Shown in pieces: positions 17,366-26,159 of a DNA stretch of 50,320 nucleotides. Position 1 is the stretch's first letter; the number at the start of each line of letters is the position of its first letter. Under the pieces are notes generated by a model that ran no database searches, was not told the origin of the DNA, and saw only the letters and a list, made by a program, of their open reading frames with translations. The DNA is taken from assembly GCA_904418845.1 (NCBI GenBank), contig CAJFQC010000018.1, positions 1 through 50,320 on the forward strand. The letters are read 5' to 3'. Source of the stretch: an uncultured Ruminococcus sp. Its GTDB lineage: Bacteria; Bacillota; Clostridia; Lachnospirales; Lachnospiraceae. The translations under genes and the position numbers were made by a program.

Positions 17366-18652
17366 TTATATCGTTCGGGGATCAACGATTCTTCCTGCCA
17401 CCGCGGCTGCCGCCGCAGACAGCGGTGAGGCAAGATAAATCTTCCCTTCTTCACTTCCCATTCTCCCTATAAAATTGCGGTTTGTAGAGGATATACACAC
17501 TTCCTTTGCTCCTATGGCTCCGGAGTGTACGCCCAGACATGCTCCGCAGCTAGATGCAAGAATCACCGCTCCCGCTTCTGCAAGCGCACTCAAAATCCCG
17601 TCCCCGGCACAGCGCTTCCACACCTCCGACGAGGCGGGTGATACAAGAAGCCTGACGCCTTTGGCGACCTTCTTTCCCTTTAAAAAATCCGCCGCCATTT
17701 TCAGATCGTGATATCTGCCCCCTGTGCAGGAACCGATATATGCCTGATGCACAGGCACATTTGTGACATTTCCGATCTCCGTTACATTGTCTACTTCATG
17801 GGGACATGCGCACAGCGGTCCGATATCTCCCGCATCAAATTCCAGTTCCCTGGCATACCGTGCATCCCTATCGCTGCGGATCTGTTCTAAAGGCATTTCC
17901 CCGTCATTTTCCGATGAATGCAAAACTTTTGCCTGTTCTTTGAGAAACTGTTCCGCAACGCCGTCAAACGGAAAAACGCCGTTTTTGGCTCCTGCCTCCA
18001 CCGCCATGTTGGCAATACACAGCCGTTCGTCCATGATCATGTTTTCAAAGGTCTCCCCCGCAAATTCAAGAGCCTTATACGTTGCGCCGCCATGGCCGAG
18101 CGTACCAATCACTTTCAAGGCAATATCCTTTGCCATAACTCCCTCCGAAAGCTTCCCGTTAAAGACAACTTTGATACTCTCCGGCACTTTAAGCCATATC
18201 TCGCCGCTGACGAGGACGCCCAGCATTTCCGTCGAGCCAATGCCCGTCGAAAACGCTCCCAGCGCGCCGTAGGTACAGGTATGGGAATCGGTGCCCACAA
18301 TAACCTCTCCCGGCAGTACCCGTCCGTTCTCCACCATCACCTGATGACATGAACCTGCAAACTCAAAGTAGTTTCTGACACCGTATCTCTGCGCCCACTC
18401 GCGCGTAAATTTCACGATCTCCGCCTGCTGCTTATTCGCCGGCGGAGTATAGTGGTCTGATATGATTGTCACCCTGTCCGCATCCCATATGCCGGCTTTT
18501 AGTTCTTTCAGTTTCTCCGCAATCTCTACACGGGGACCGAGTATGTCGTCCATCATCGCCTTGTCTACTCTGCACCAAAGTATCTCCCCCGGTTTGACAC
18601 TTTCCCGCCCGGCAGCGCGGGCGAGTATTTTTTCCGTGATTGTCATCCCCAT
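17366..18652 (-). CDS. aconitase-family hydratase, large subunit (LeuC-like)
   Basis: 428 residues from ATG at 18652 (AGAGGTG upstream; a GTG three codons earlier is less likely). It carries the three [4Fe-4S] cysteines: Cys309 in GSCTGG, and Cys369 and Cys372 in SCGACLG. Also present are VGTDSHTCTYGALGAF and TGIGSTEM, the aconitase active-site region. The length matches the archaeal-type LeuC/HacA/DmdA group, not the longer bacterial LeuC. It should hydrate a maleate-type double bond, for example citraconate or dimethylmaleate, with the LeuD-like subunit. It lies 11 bp after the CoA-transferase gene. Confidence 0.88.
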   Translation of the reverse strand: MGMTITEKILARAAGRESVKPGEILWCRVDKAMMDDILGPRVEIAEKLKELKAGIWDADRVTIISDHYTPPANKQQAEIVKFTREWAQRYGVRNYFEFAGSCHQVMVENGRVLPGEVIVGTDSHTCTYGALGAFSTGIGSTEMLGVLVSGEIWLKVPESIKVVFNGKLSEGVMAKDIALKVIGTLGHGGATYKALEFAGETFENMIMDERLCIANMAVEAGAKNGVFPFDGVAEQFLKEQAKVLHSSENDGEMPLEQIRSDRDARYARELEFDAGDIGPLCACPHEVDNVTEIGNVTNVPVHQAYIGSCTGGRYHDLKMAADFLKGKKVAKGVRLLVSPASSEVWKRCAGDGILSALAEAGAVILASSCGACLGVHSGAIGAKEVCISSTNRNFIGRMGSEEGKIYLASPLSAAAAAVAGRIVDPRTI

Positions 18653-18663
18653 AACATGCACCT

Positions 18664-19857
18664 CTATATAACCTGTTCTTCCCTGAGCCTGTCTACGTCT
18701 TCCTCCGTCATGCCCAGTTTTTTACACAGGATTTCCTTTGTGTCCTGCGACAGTAAGGGCGCCGGCCGAAACGTATTAATCTTGTTATTGCTCAGCTTGA
18801 TCTGATTGCCCGTCATCTTCAGCCTGCCTGCCTTTGGATGGTCAATCTCCACAAACATTTCCCTTGCCTCTGCAATATGGGGGTCTTTTGCCACACGATC
18901 TATGGTATTGATCGGAGCGGCGGGAATCCCTGCCGCCAAAAGCCGGTCTACCGTCTCGTCGATCTTTTTATCCCTCAGCCAGTCTTCTATGATGGGTTTC
19001 AGCTCCGCATGGTTGAGCACGCGGCTGTTATTGCAGTCAAACCTTTTATCTTCCAGAAGTTCCGGCTTATCCATCTCTGCGCATAAAATCTTAAACAACT
19101 TATCGTTTCCTGCTCCGATCACCAGAGAACCGTCCGCAGCCTCAAAGGAATCATACGGATATATAGCTTCATAACGGTTTCCGATTCTCTCGGGCACTTT
19201 CCCGGTGCACAGATAAATAATATTGATAATCTCAAGGGAGGATACCATGGAATCCACAAGGGATACATCTACCTTCTCCCCCTCCCCGGTCTTCAGACGG
19301 TTAATATACGCTGCGAGAATCCCCGTACAGCAGGACAGTCCTCCCATAACGTCCGCGATCGCAGTTCCGGTTCTCGTCGGCTTTCCGCCCGGCCATCCGG
19401 TGGTGCTCATCAACCCGCTCACAGCCTGTCCGATAATATCGTACCCTGCCCTGCCGGAATAAGGACCATAATGGCCAAATCCCGAAACACATCCATAGAT
19501 CAGTCCCGGATTAATCTTCTTTAAGTCCTCATACCCCAATCCCAGCTTTTCCATCACGCCCGGGCGGTAATTCTCGATCAGGATGTCGCTGTCGGCGACA
19601 AGTTTGCGCAAAATCTCTTTCCCCTTTTCACTCTTGAGATTCAGGGTCATTCCTTTTTTGTTGCGGTTGAGGTTCATATAATATGCGCTCTCACCGTTTA
19701 TAATCGGGAAATTGCCTCTAGCATCGTCCCCTTTCCCCGGAATCTCAATCTTGATTACATCGGCCCCCATATCCGCCAGCATCATCCCACAGTACGGTCC
19801 GGCAAGCACTCTGCTCAGATCGAGAACCTTTACGCCGTCCAGCAGTCCTTTTCCCAT
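18664..19857 (-). CDS. class III CoA-transferase (CaiB/BaiF family)
   Basis: 397 residues, usual length. The catalytic aspartate is Asp169 in GTAIADVMGG, the same number as in formyl-CoA transferase. Other marks: LDLSRVLAGPYCGMMLADMGADVIKIE at the N-terminus, NLNRNKKGMTLNLK near 62-75, and ENYRPGVMEKLGLGYE. The start is ATG at 19857 after AAGGAGG. It is the first gene of the operon, divergent from the Crp/Fnr regulator. Such enzymes move CoA from succinyl- or acetyl-CoA to another acid. Next to a citramalyl-CoA-type lyase, the succinyl-CoA:citramalate transferase activity known in this family is a good candidate. Confidence 0.92.
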   Translation of the reverse strand: MGKGLLDGVKVLDLSRVLAGPYCGMMLADMGADVIKIEIPGKGDDARGNFPIINGESAYYMNLNRNKKGMTLNLKSEKGKEILRKLVADSDILIENYRPGVMEKLGLGYEDLKKINPGLIYGCVSGFGHYGPYSGRAGYDIIGQAVSGLMSTTGWPGGKPTRTGTAIADVMGGLSCCTGILAAYINRLKTGEGEKVDVSLVDSMVSSLEIINIIYLCTGKVPERIGNRYEAIYPYDSFEAADGSLVIGAGNDKLFKILCAEMDKPELLEDKRFDCNNSRVLNHAELKPIIEDWLRDKKIDETVDRLLAAGIPAAPINTIDRVAKDPHIAEAREMFVEIDHPKAGRLKMTGNQIKLSNNKINTFRPAPLLSQDTKEILCKKLGMTEEDVDRLREEQVI

Positions 19858-19908
19858 TCTCGTTTCCTCCTTGTAAATTTTTCTGTATTGTAGTATGATT
19901 CGGATAAC

Positions 19909-19927
19909 TTGTATGTGGTATTTGCAA
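19909..19927. promoter_or_regulatory. weak dyad in the CoA-transferase/Crp intergenic region
   Basis: TTGTA (19909-19913) and TGCAA (19923-19927) form an imperfect inverted repeat with a 9-bp centre in the 83-bp divergent gap. It could bind the adjacent Crp/Fnr-type protein, but the spacing is wider than the usual FNR box (TTGAT-N4-ATCAA). No good -35 box precedes the TACAAT on the minus strand, which would fit an activator-dependent promoter. Confidence 0.25.
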
Positions 19928-19940
19928 CAGAGGTGACAAA

Positions 19941-20603
19941 ATGATTTTAAACAAAGAACTTCTTACGAACATTCCCCTTTTCGACGGAATCACGGAAGCC
20001 GAGCTTGCCCGGCTTGACAGGATTCTGTCCCCCTGCATAAGAGAATACCGTCCTGGAGAATTTCTCTCCCATCCCGAAGACATCTTCGAGGAGATCGTTA
20101 TCATACTGCATGGAAAAGTTCATATGATATCGGAAGATTTCTGGGGAAATCAGAATATTATCGCTGAATTTGCGGATCTTTCTCTGTTCGGAGAAGCCCA
20201 CAGCCTGTCCCGTATGCCTATGTTCTTTTCCCTTGCAGTAGTAAAATCTTCCACCCTTCTTTCTTTCCGCGCACAGAAGCTGAGGGCGCCCGAGTTCCAA
20301 AATGAAATCGCCCTGAGAAAACTTTGCGACAACCTGATGAATATCATTATTGAAAAAAAACTGTATTATATGAAAAAGGCAGATATCCTCTCCCGAAGAA
20401 GTCTGCGGGAAAAAATATCAGCCTTCTTATCTGAGGAATATCGGAAAAAGGGAACTCCATCTTTCCGTATCCCTTATGACAGACAGCAGATGGCGGATTA
20501 TCTGTCCACGGACAGAAGCGCCTTGTCAAAAGAACTGTCTAAAATGAAACGTGAAGGAATTTTAGACTATAATCATAATTGGTTCCATCTAAAATCTTTT
20601 TGA
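19941..20603 (+). CDS. Crp/Fnr family transcriptional regulator
   Basis: 220 residues. An N-terminal cyclic-nucleotide-binding-like beta-barrel (LLTNIPLFDGITEAELARL; YRPGEFL; VIILHGKVHM; FGEAHSLSRMPMFFSL) is joined by a dimer helix to a C-terminal winged helix with RQQMADYLSTDRSALSKELSKMKREGIL. Only scattered Cys residues are present, so no FNR-type Fe-S cluster is evident, and the cAMP-binding Arg/Thr pattern is not clear. The ligand is therefore unknown. The start follows GGTG. Divergent placement 83 bp from the CoA-transferase operon makes it the likely activator of that operon. Confidence 0.9.
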   Translation: MILNKELLTNIPLFDGITEAELARLDRILSPCIREYRPGEFLSHPEDIFEEIVIILHGKVHMISEDFWGNQNIIAEFADLSLFGEAHSLSRMPMFFSLAVVKSSTLLSFRAQKLRAPEFQNEIALRKLCDNLMNIIIEKKLYYMKKADILSRRSLREKISAFLSEEYRKKGTPSFRIPYDRQQMADYLSTDRSALSKELSKMKREGILDYNHNWFHLKSF

Positions 20604-20747
20604 GAAATTTTTCTTCCGCGTTGCAAAAGCAACATACTCTTTTCTTTAAGCATTGTATGATACGGGTGTCAAATACAGAATGGAAGTCGGAAACAGACGC
20701 AGTTATTCAGAAGCGCTGTATCCGTGCCACAGAAAGGAGACAATTGT

Positions 20748-21248
20748 ATGAAAGTAACAAGCAGTGGAATCATCGACGGAATTATCCAGGACAAATATGG
20801 GAAACGGGGCGAATGCAACGATCTGGGCATGCCGACCTGTTCCCTTCCTCTCTCTATTAAAGAGGCGCCGGACGGTACCAGGAGCTTTGCCGTCGTGATT
20901 GAAGACAAGGACGCGTTCCCGGTAAGCGGCGGTTTTGCATGGATACACTGGACAGCCGCAAATATCACGAAAACAGAATTAAAAGAAGATGAGAGCCGGA
21001 CAGCGACAGATTTCGTACAGGGAGTCAATTCATGGCTGAGTATTCAGGGCGGAAGCCATCCCGCCGAGTCCTGCAGCTACTATGGCGGAATGGCCCCGCC
21101 TGACGCTCCGCATATCTATGACATCCATGTGTATGCGCTTGACAAACTGCTGGATCTCAAAAACGGCTTCCACTTAAACGAGCTGTATCGCCAAATGCGG
21201 GGACACATCCTTGAGGAGGCGACGATCATTGGAGAATATGCCCATTAA
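20748..21248 (+). CDS. YbhB/YbcL family PEBP-like protein
   Basis: 166 residues from ATG at 20748 after AAAGGAG. Phosphatidylethanolamine-binding-protein fold: CSLPLSIKEAPDGTRSFAVVIEDKDA near 31-56, the ligand-pocket WIHWTAANI near 65-73 and GGMAPPDAPHIYDIHVYAL near 112-130 are the family blocks. No signal peptide, so cytoplasmic. The biochemical role of bacterial members is unsettled. Its stop overlaps the TTG start of the DUF1275 gene by 20 bp. Confidence 0.9.
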   Translation: MKVTSSGIIDGIIQDKYGKRGECNDLGMPTCSLPLSIKEAPDGTRSFAVVIEDKDAFPVSGGFAWIHWTAANITKTELKEDESRTATDFVQGVNSWLSIQGGSHPAESCSYYGGMAPPDAPHIYDIHVYALDKLLDLKNGFHLNELYRQMRGHILEEATIIGEYAH

Positions 21249-21978
21249 GAACAATGTGGAACACTGCACGGTCAGTGGCAGACTGAAAATTTCAGAGACA
21301 CTGCTCACAGGAATCCTCCTTACAGTCGTAGGAGGATTCCTGGACGCTTATACTTATCTTGTACGGGGAGGCGTTTTCGCCAACGGTCAGACCGGCAATC
21401 TCGTTTTGCTTGGCATCCGTCTTGCCGAGCGGGATTTTCGTCAGGCGTCCTACTATGTCTTCCCCATCCTGGCGTTTTTGCTGGGAGTTTTTCTGACAGA
21501 GAGCATACGACGTCATATCAGCGACGGCGGATTTATCAAGTGGCGGCACATTATACTGGCCCTTGAAATCCTGCTCTTGACCGTCTGCTTTTTTCTGCCC
21601 GCAGACAGGACAGACCGCGTGGTCAATGTCACTATCTCTTTTATCTGCGCGCTTCAGACACAAGCGTTCCGTTCTCTTAGAGGACTTTCTTATATTTCTG
21701 TCATGTGCACCGGCAATCTGCGAAGCGGCGTACAGGAGCTGTGTAATTACCGAACGTCCCGCGAACGGCGCCATCTTGTCAACAGCCGCCAGTATTTTGT
21801 AATTGTGTTAAGTTTTGTTGCGGGCGCCTCGGCAGGAGCTTTACTGACAGAGAGCTTCGGGCATTTCTCCCTCATTTTCCCCGTCACTTTGCTGGGAGTT
21901 GTGATGATCCTGCTTCTGCTTGGGAGACGGCTGACTGACATTGCGGACCGTCTTGGACTTGAATGGCCGGACAGATAG
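21229..21978 (+). CDS. DUF1275 (YoaK) family membrane protein
   Basis: About 249 residues with six predicted TM helices. TVVGGFLDAYTYLVRGGVFANGQTGNLVLLG is the hallmark N-terminal motif of this family, and GYISVMCTGNL-type sequence (SYISVMCTGNLRSGVQEL) is the second. I chose the TTG at 21229 because GAGGAGG lies nine bases before it; the ATG at 21238 has poor spacing. Co-transcribed with the PEBP-like gene. Function is not established; transport is often assumed. Confidence 0.87.
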   Translation: MENMPIKNNVEHCTVSGRLKISETLLTGILLTVVGGFLDAYTYLVRGGVFANGQTGNLVLLGIRLAERDFRQASYYVFPILAFLLGVFLTESIRRHISDGGFIKWRHIILALEILLLTVCFFLPADRTDRVVNVTISFICALQTQAFRSLRGLSYISVMCTGNLRSGVQELCNYRTSRERRHLVNSRQYFVIVLSFVAGASAGALLTESFGHFSLIFPVTLLGVVMILLLLGRRLTDIADRLGLEWPDR

Positions 21979-22036
21979 ATTACAGACGAATTCTGTATCC
22001 CGCCGTCTTGAGGCACACACCTTTTGCTCTGCTCCT

Positions 22037-23260
22037 CTACCGTTCGTTCCCTTCCCTTACAGTCTCAAGCGCTTTCTCAAGCTGATTATCCGCCTGCGGA
22101 TCGTCCGCGTTATACTCATATTCCACTTCCACATCCGGCGTCACTCCTTCACCATTGATGCTCCTGCCGTCGGGTGTATAATACTCTGCAATCGTCAGCT
22201 TCAGGTACGTGCCGTCCCTCAGATCCATAAGCTGTTGGACAACGCCCTTGCCGTATGTGGTCATTCCTACGATCTGCCCGGTCCCGTAATCCTGAACAGC
22301 CCCGGCAAATATCTCGGAAGCGCTGGCGCTGTACTGATTCACCAGCACTGCCAGCGGTTTCACAAATTCATTTTTACCGTCGCAGGTGACCTCCTCTACA
22401 TTTCCGTACTTATCCTTGGTAGAGACAATCGTTCCTTCGGGCAGCAGGAGTTTAAGCATATCCGTCACCTCAGAAAAGCTGCCGCCCGGGTTTCCTCTCA
22501 GATCAATAACAAGCCCCTGCATGCCCTGAGCTTCCAGATCATCAAGCGCCTCCTTAAACTGGTCATATGTGACATCGTCAAATTCACTGACCATAATATA
22601 ACCGATGCCGTCCTCTTTCATCTCGTACTCAACGGTCTGTATCTGTATCACATCGCGGGTCGCCACAATCTCTGTCTCCTCACCGTCTCTTATGACCTTA
22701 ATTGCCACATCTGTGCCCTTCTCACCTTTGATCCATGAGACAACCGTATCCAGCTCCTGACCTTCGATATCCTTTCCATCTACCTCATACAGAATATCCC
22801 CGTCTTTCAATCCCGCTTTGTCAGCCGGGGAATCCTCATATACATTCACAACCGTAATTTCTCCGCTTAAGGTATCTCTGGACATCGTTGCGCCGATCCC
22901 GGAAAACTCACCGCTGGTCGTCTCCAGAAGAGCCCTTGTCTCTTCCTCGTCATAGTACACTGTGTACGGATCTCCCAATTCAGCGGTATATCCCGAATAG
23001 ATGCCGTCGATCAGGACGTCTTCGTCGATTTCGTCCTCATACAAGTAATAATCTTCGATCAGCCCGTTTATCTTATCCAGCTTCTCTTCCACATCTGACT
23101 TTGAAGTCTCCCCGGAAGCAAAGCCTCCTGCCTGTAAATACGGCGTAAGACGCCAGACTGCCCGGCCACACGCAAAAACCAGCACCGCCGCCAAAAAGCC
23201 GGCGCCCGCTCCAATCCAGAATCTTCGTGTTCCTTCCCTCTTTCTTGTGTCCTGTTCCAT
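22037..23260 (-). CDS. S41 family C-terminal processing protease (CtpA/CtpB-like)
   Basis: 407 residues from ATG at 23260 (GGGAGG just upstream). One N-terminal TM helix (about 15-37) anchors it outside the cell. A PDZ domain follows (SGIGATMSRDT.. to DAIQTV region, about 115-200) and then the tail-specific protease domain with VIDLRGNPGGSFSEV, catalytic Ser in QYSASASEIFAGAVQDY and Lys in TYGKGVVQQ. It is last in the ftsEX/PcsB-like operon, 102 bp after the hydrolase, where it may process that hydrolase or another envelope protein. Confidence 0.93.
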   Translation of the reverse strand: MEQDTRKREGTRRFWIGAGAGFLAAVLVFACGRAVWRLTPYLQAGGFASGETSKSDVEEKLDKINGLIEDYYLYEDEIDEDVLIDGIYSGYTAELGDPYTVYYDEEETRALLETTSGEFSGIGATMSRDTLSGEITVVNVYEDSPADKAGLKDGDILYEVDGKDIEGQELDTVVSWIKGEKGTDVAIKVIRDGEETEIVATRDVIQIQTVEYEMKEDGIGYIMVSEFDDVTYDQFKEALDDLEAQGMQGLVIDLRGNPGGSFSEVTDMLKLLLPEGTIVSTKDKYGNVEEVTCDGKNEFVKPLAVLVNQYSASASEIFAGAVQDYGTGQIVGMTTYGKGVVQQLMDLRDGTYLKLTIAEYYTPDGRSINGEGVTPDVEVEYEYNADDPQADNQLEKALETVREGNER

Positions 23261-23362
23261 AGCCGCCTCCCGTTTCAACATAGAATAAAAAGGACAAAGC
23301 AGCTCTTCTTTTCCACTTTGTCCTCCCTCTTGCATTACAGCTCCCTGTGAAGCTGTTATGTA

Positions 23363-24487
23363 TCACAAATAGTTGTCCGGATTAACCGCGACACCGTTTA
23401 ACTCAACTTGGAAATGCAGATGATTCCCGGTGGAAAAACCTGTCGTTCCCACTCCGCCGATCTGCTGTCCCTTCTCTACATAATCTCCGGTTGAAACGCA
23501 GAGATAACTGTGGTGCATGTACTTTGTCACCAGACCGTTGCCGTGGTTGATGACCACCCAGTTGCCGGCGCTGTTGCTCCACCCCGCCGTGGTAACCCTT
23601 CCCGCCGCCGCCGCATAGGTGGGCGTTCCGGAAGAAGCCGCATAATCATTTCCCTTATGGGGAACGGGATCGAAAGAACGAACCTCTCCGAAATAGCTGG
23701 TCTGGGATGAATAACCAGGACAGGGATGTGCAAAATATCCGTTTCCGCTGACCACATTGTCGCCGGGCTGTCTTATAACACTTCCGCTGCTTGCGCTGCT
23801 GCGCTGCTGCTGTTGCTTTCTGATCCGTTCAGCCTCGGCAGCTTTCTCTTTCAGCTCTTTGAGCGTCTCTGAATTTTCATCAATCTGTGACTGGATATCC
23901 GCAAGCGCTGCCTCGTTATCCTCCATCAATGACTCGACTTCAGCCTGCTGCTCGATGAGCTGGTTCTGAAGATCATTCAGCTCCTCATATTCTGCCTGGA
24001 CCTGCGCCTCTTTTTCTTCTACCGCTTTCACGGTATTCTGATATCGGATCAGCTCATTTCTATCATATTCAGAAAGCTGCGAGATATACTCTGCTTTGTT
24101 GAGAAAATCCCCCATGTTCTCACTGGACATGAGCGTTTCCATCATCTGTGTATTTCCGCCTTCATACATGAACTTGATTCGCAGCTTCATGCTCTCGTAC
24201 TGATCATCCGCGTCGTTCCGCGCCTGAACCAGTTCGTTCTCGACCGCTTCCACCTCAGCTTCTTTTTCCTCAAGTTTCTGCTTCGTCTCATTCGCCTGCT
24301 GTATAATAGAGGTAAGCTTGTCCTCAAGCGATGCCTTCTCTTCTTCCGCCGCTTTCTTCTGCTCTTCCAGCTCATCTGCTTTCTTTTCGGCTTCATCGAT
24401 CGTGACCGCCCCTGCGCTGCATGCCAGCGCTGTTACCAGCGTCAGCGTCATCAGTGCGGCAGCCAGCCTTCTCATTCGTTTCTTCAT
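23363..24487 (-). CDS. PcsB/EnvC-like M23 peptidoglycan hydrolase or activator
   Basis: 374 residues. Signal peptide (MKKRMRRLAAALMTLTLVTA..SAGA, about 1-27), then a long Glu/Gln-rich coiled coil (30-235), a Ser/Gln linker and a C-terminal LytM/M23 domain. The metal-binding motifs are intact: HKGNDYA (H-x3-D) and GNHLHFQVE (H-x-H), so it could be catalytic. Coiled-coil plus lytic domain next to FtsEX is the known arrangement in which the ABC-like complex switches on septal wall hydrolysis through the coiled coil. The gene is 10 bp after ftsX. Confidence 0.93.
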   Translation of the reverse strand: MKKRMRRLAAALMTLTLVTALACSAGAVTIDEAEKKADELEEQKKAAEEEKASLEDKLTSIIQQANETKQKLEEKEAEVEAVENELVQARNDADDQYESMKLRIKFMYEGGNTQMMETLMSSENMGDFLNKAEYISQLSEYDRNELIRYQNTVKAVEEKEAQVQAEYEELNDLQNQLIEQQAEVESLMEDNEAALADIQSQIDENSETLKELKEKAAEAERIRKQQQQRSSASSGSVIRQPGDNVVSGNGYFAHPCPGYSSQTSYFGEVRSFDPVPHKGNDYAASSGTPTYAAAAGRVTTAGWSNSAGNWVVINHGNGLVTKYMHHSYLCVSTGDYVEKGQQIGGVGTTGFSTGNHLHFQVELNGVAVNPDNYL

Positions 24488-24497
24488 AAGGCACCTC

Positions 24498-25448
24498 CTA
24501 TACTTTCAGGTGCTTACGTACTGTAAAGAAACTTCCCAGAAAACCGATTCCGATTCCCATGATGATACCAATCGGAAGAAGGATCTGATATACGGTACCC
24601 ACTGGAAGAAAATCAATAATATTCTGAAGGATGCTGAATTTCTCCATAATGTACTGCACTGCTTTGTCATACAGGAAGAACAACAGTGTCAATGGGATTG
24701 CCGCGCCGAAGATACCGATAATAAGACCTTCGATCACGAACGGTGAACGGACTACAAAATCCTTCGCCCCAATGTATTTCATGATGGCGATCTCTTCCTT
24801 TCTGACCGTGATACCCATTGTAACCGTATTGCTGATCAGGAAGATCGACACGCCGAAAAGAATGATGATGATCGCGATAGACACGACTGCCACAAGCGTG
24901 TTCACGCTCGACAATGTATTTGCCACCACATCGGATTTATTAACATCACGCACACCGTCCAGCTTCTGCGCAAACGCCACAAGCTCTTTCTGTGTCTCAG
25001 AAAGGGAACGGCTTCTCGCGATTAATCCCTGATCTTCATCCATCGTTTTCATGTATACTTCGTAGTTATCAGAGTTCGCCAGCGGATTATCATCCCTAAA
25101 TCCTTCCGCGAGCTCCGGGTTATCCCCAAAATACTGCTGCTGGAACTCTTCCCACGCTTCCTCTGCGGAGACATATACTACCTCTCCCACGCCCTCATGG
25201 TTACGCAGCTCTGTCCCTATCTTATCTTTCTGTGCCTCTGTGGCGTCTTCCTCGAAAAATACGGTGATCGCCACGCCTTCCTCTGCAGTCCTTATGATAT
25301 ACTGGAAATTTACGATGATAGAGAAAAATAAACCAAACAGGAAGATACAAGCTGACATTGTCGCAACGGATGCGAGAGAAAACATCTTGTTCCTCCAGAT
25401 ATTCTTAATGCCTTGTTTTCCTACGTATCCTACTGTACTAATCCTCAT
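24498..25448 (-). CDS. ftsX: FtsX, permease-like division protein
   Basis: 316 residues with the FtsX layout: an N-terminal cytoplasmic stretch (GKQGIKNIWRNKMFS), TM1 (about 24-46), a ~130-residue extracellular loop that contacts the hydrolase coiled coil, then three TM helices (about 188-210, 238-262, 285-308). NPLANSDNYEVYMK in the loop is typical of Firmicute FtsX. The start overlaps the ftsE stop by 11 bp. Confidence 0.96.
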   Translation of the reverse strand: MRISTVGYVGKQGIKNIWRNKMFSLASVATMSACIFLFGLFFSIIVNFQYIIRTAEEGVAITVFFEEDATEAQKDKIGTELRNHEGVGEVVYVSAEEAWEEFQQQYFGDNPELAEGFRDDNPLANSDNYEVYMKTMDEDQGLIARSRSLSETQKELVAFAQKLDGVRDVNKSDVVANTLSSVNTLVAVVSIAIIIILFGVSIFLISNTVTMGITVRKEEIAIMKYIGAKDFVVRSPFVIEGLIIGIFGAAIPLTLLFFLYDKAVQYIMEKFSILQNIIDFLPVGTVYQILLPIGIIMGIGIGFLGSFFTVRKHLKV

Positions 25449-26124
25449 TTATATACCCACCTTTTTGTTCATCACTGACGATCACGCCCTGTTTCATCGT
25501 GATAACGCGCTCGTTCATCTCGTTTACGATCTCCTGATTATGCGTAACAACAAGAACTGTTGTCCCGCGCTCATTTGCCTCCTTCAGAATACTCATGATC
25601 TCCCATGAGTTCGTCGGGTCCAGATTACCTGTCGGCTCGTCGCACAACAAAATGGCAGGTTCATTTACCAGCGCTCTTGCGATCGCGACACGCTGCTGCT
25701 CTCCTCCCGAAAGCTCTTTCGGGAAAGATTTGTATTTCTGTGCAAGACCTACAAGAGAGAGCGCCGCCGGCACCTTCTTCTTGATCACCCTTGTCGGCGT
25801 CTCTGTGACGCGCAGCGCAAACGCAATATTCTCATAGATATTTCTGTCCTTCAGAAGCCGGAAATCCTGAAAGACTACTCCAAGACCCCTTCTGTACTTC
25901 GCGATATGGCGGTGCTTCATCCTGTTTAAATTCTGTCCGTTTACGATGATCGTCCCTTCCGTCGGATTTAATTCTTTCATAATAAGGCGGATCAGAGTTG
26001 ACTTTCCTGATCCGCTGTCCCCGACGATAAAGACGAACTCACCGCGTTCGATCTTTACGGAGACTCCGTTCAGGGCGGCATTGCCCTTGGAATACTCCTT
26101 CGTCACGTTCCTTAATTCGATCAT
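25438..26124 (-). CDS. ftsE: FtsE, cell-division ATP-binding protein
   Basis: 228 residues. ABC ATPase with Walker A GDSGSGKST (near 35-43), Q-loop VVFQDFRLL, signature LSGGEQQRVAIARAL, Walker B ILLCDEPTGNLD and H-loop VVTHNQEIV. It begins MIELRNVTKEYSKGN, as FtsE does. AGGAGGG is eight bases before the ATG. It follows the CdaR/PucR-like gene by 35 bp and probably shares its transcript. Confidence 0.96.
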   Translation of the reverse strand: MIELRNVTKEYSKGNAALNGVSVKIERGEFVFIVGDSGSGKSTLIRLIMKELNPTEGTIIVNGQNLNRMKHRHIAKYRRGLGVVFQDFRLLKDRNIYENIAFALRVTETPTRVIKKKVPAALSLVGLAQKYKSFPKELSGGEQQRVAIARALVNEPAILLCDEPTGNLDPTNSWEIMSILKEANERGTTVLVVTHNQEIVNEMNERVITMKQGVIVSDEQKGGYINED

Positions 26125-26159
26125 ATGTCCCTCCTAATTACTTATACTCCTGTGTATAT

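Noticed and set aside
16829-18652. leuC/leuD of leucine biosynthesis
   Set aside because: No leuA or leuB is present, and the partners (CoA-transferase, lyase, PrpF-like isomerase) belong to acid breakdown; the gene symbols were left blank.
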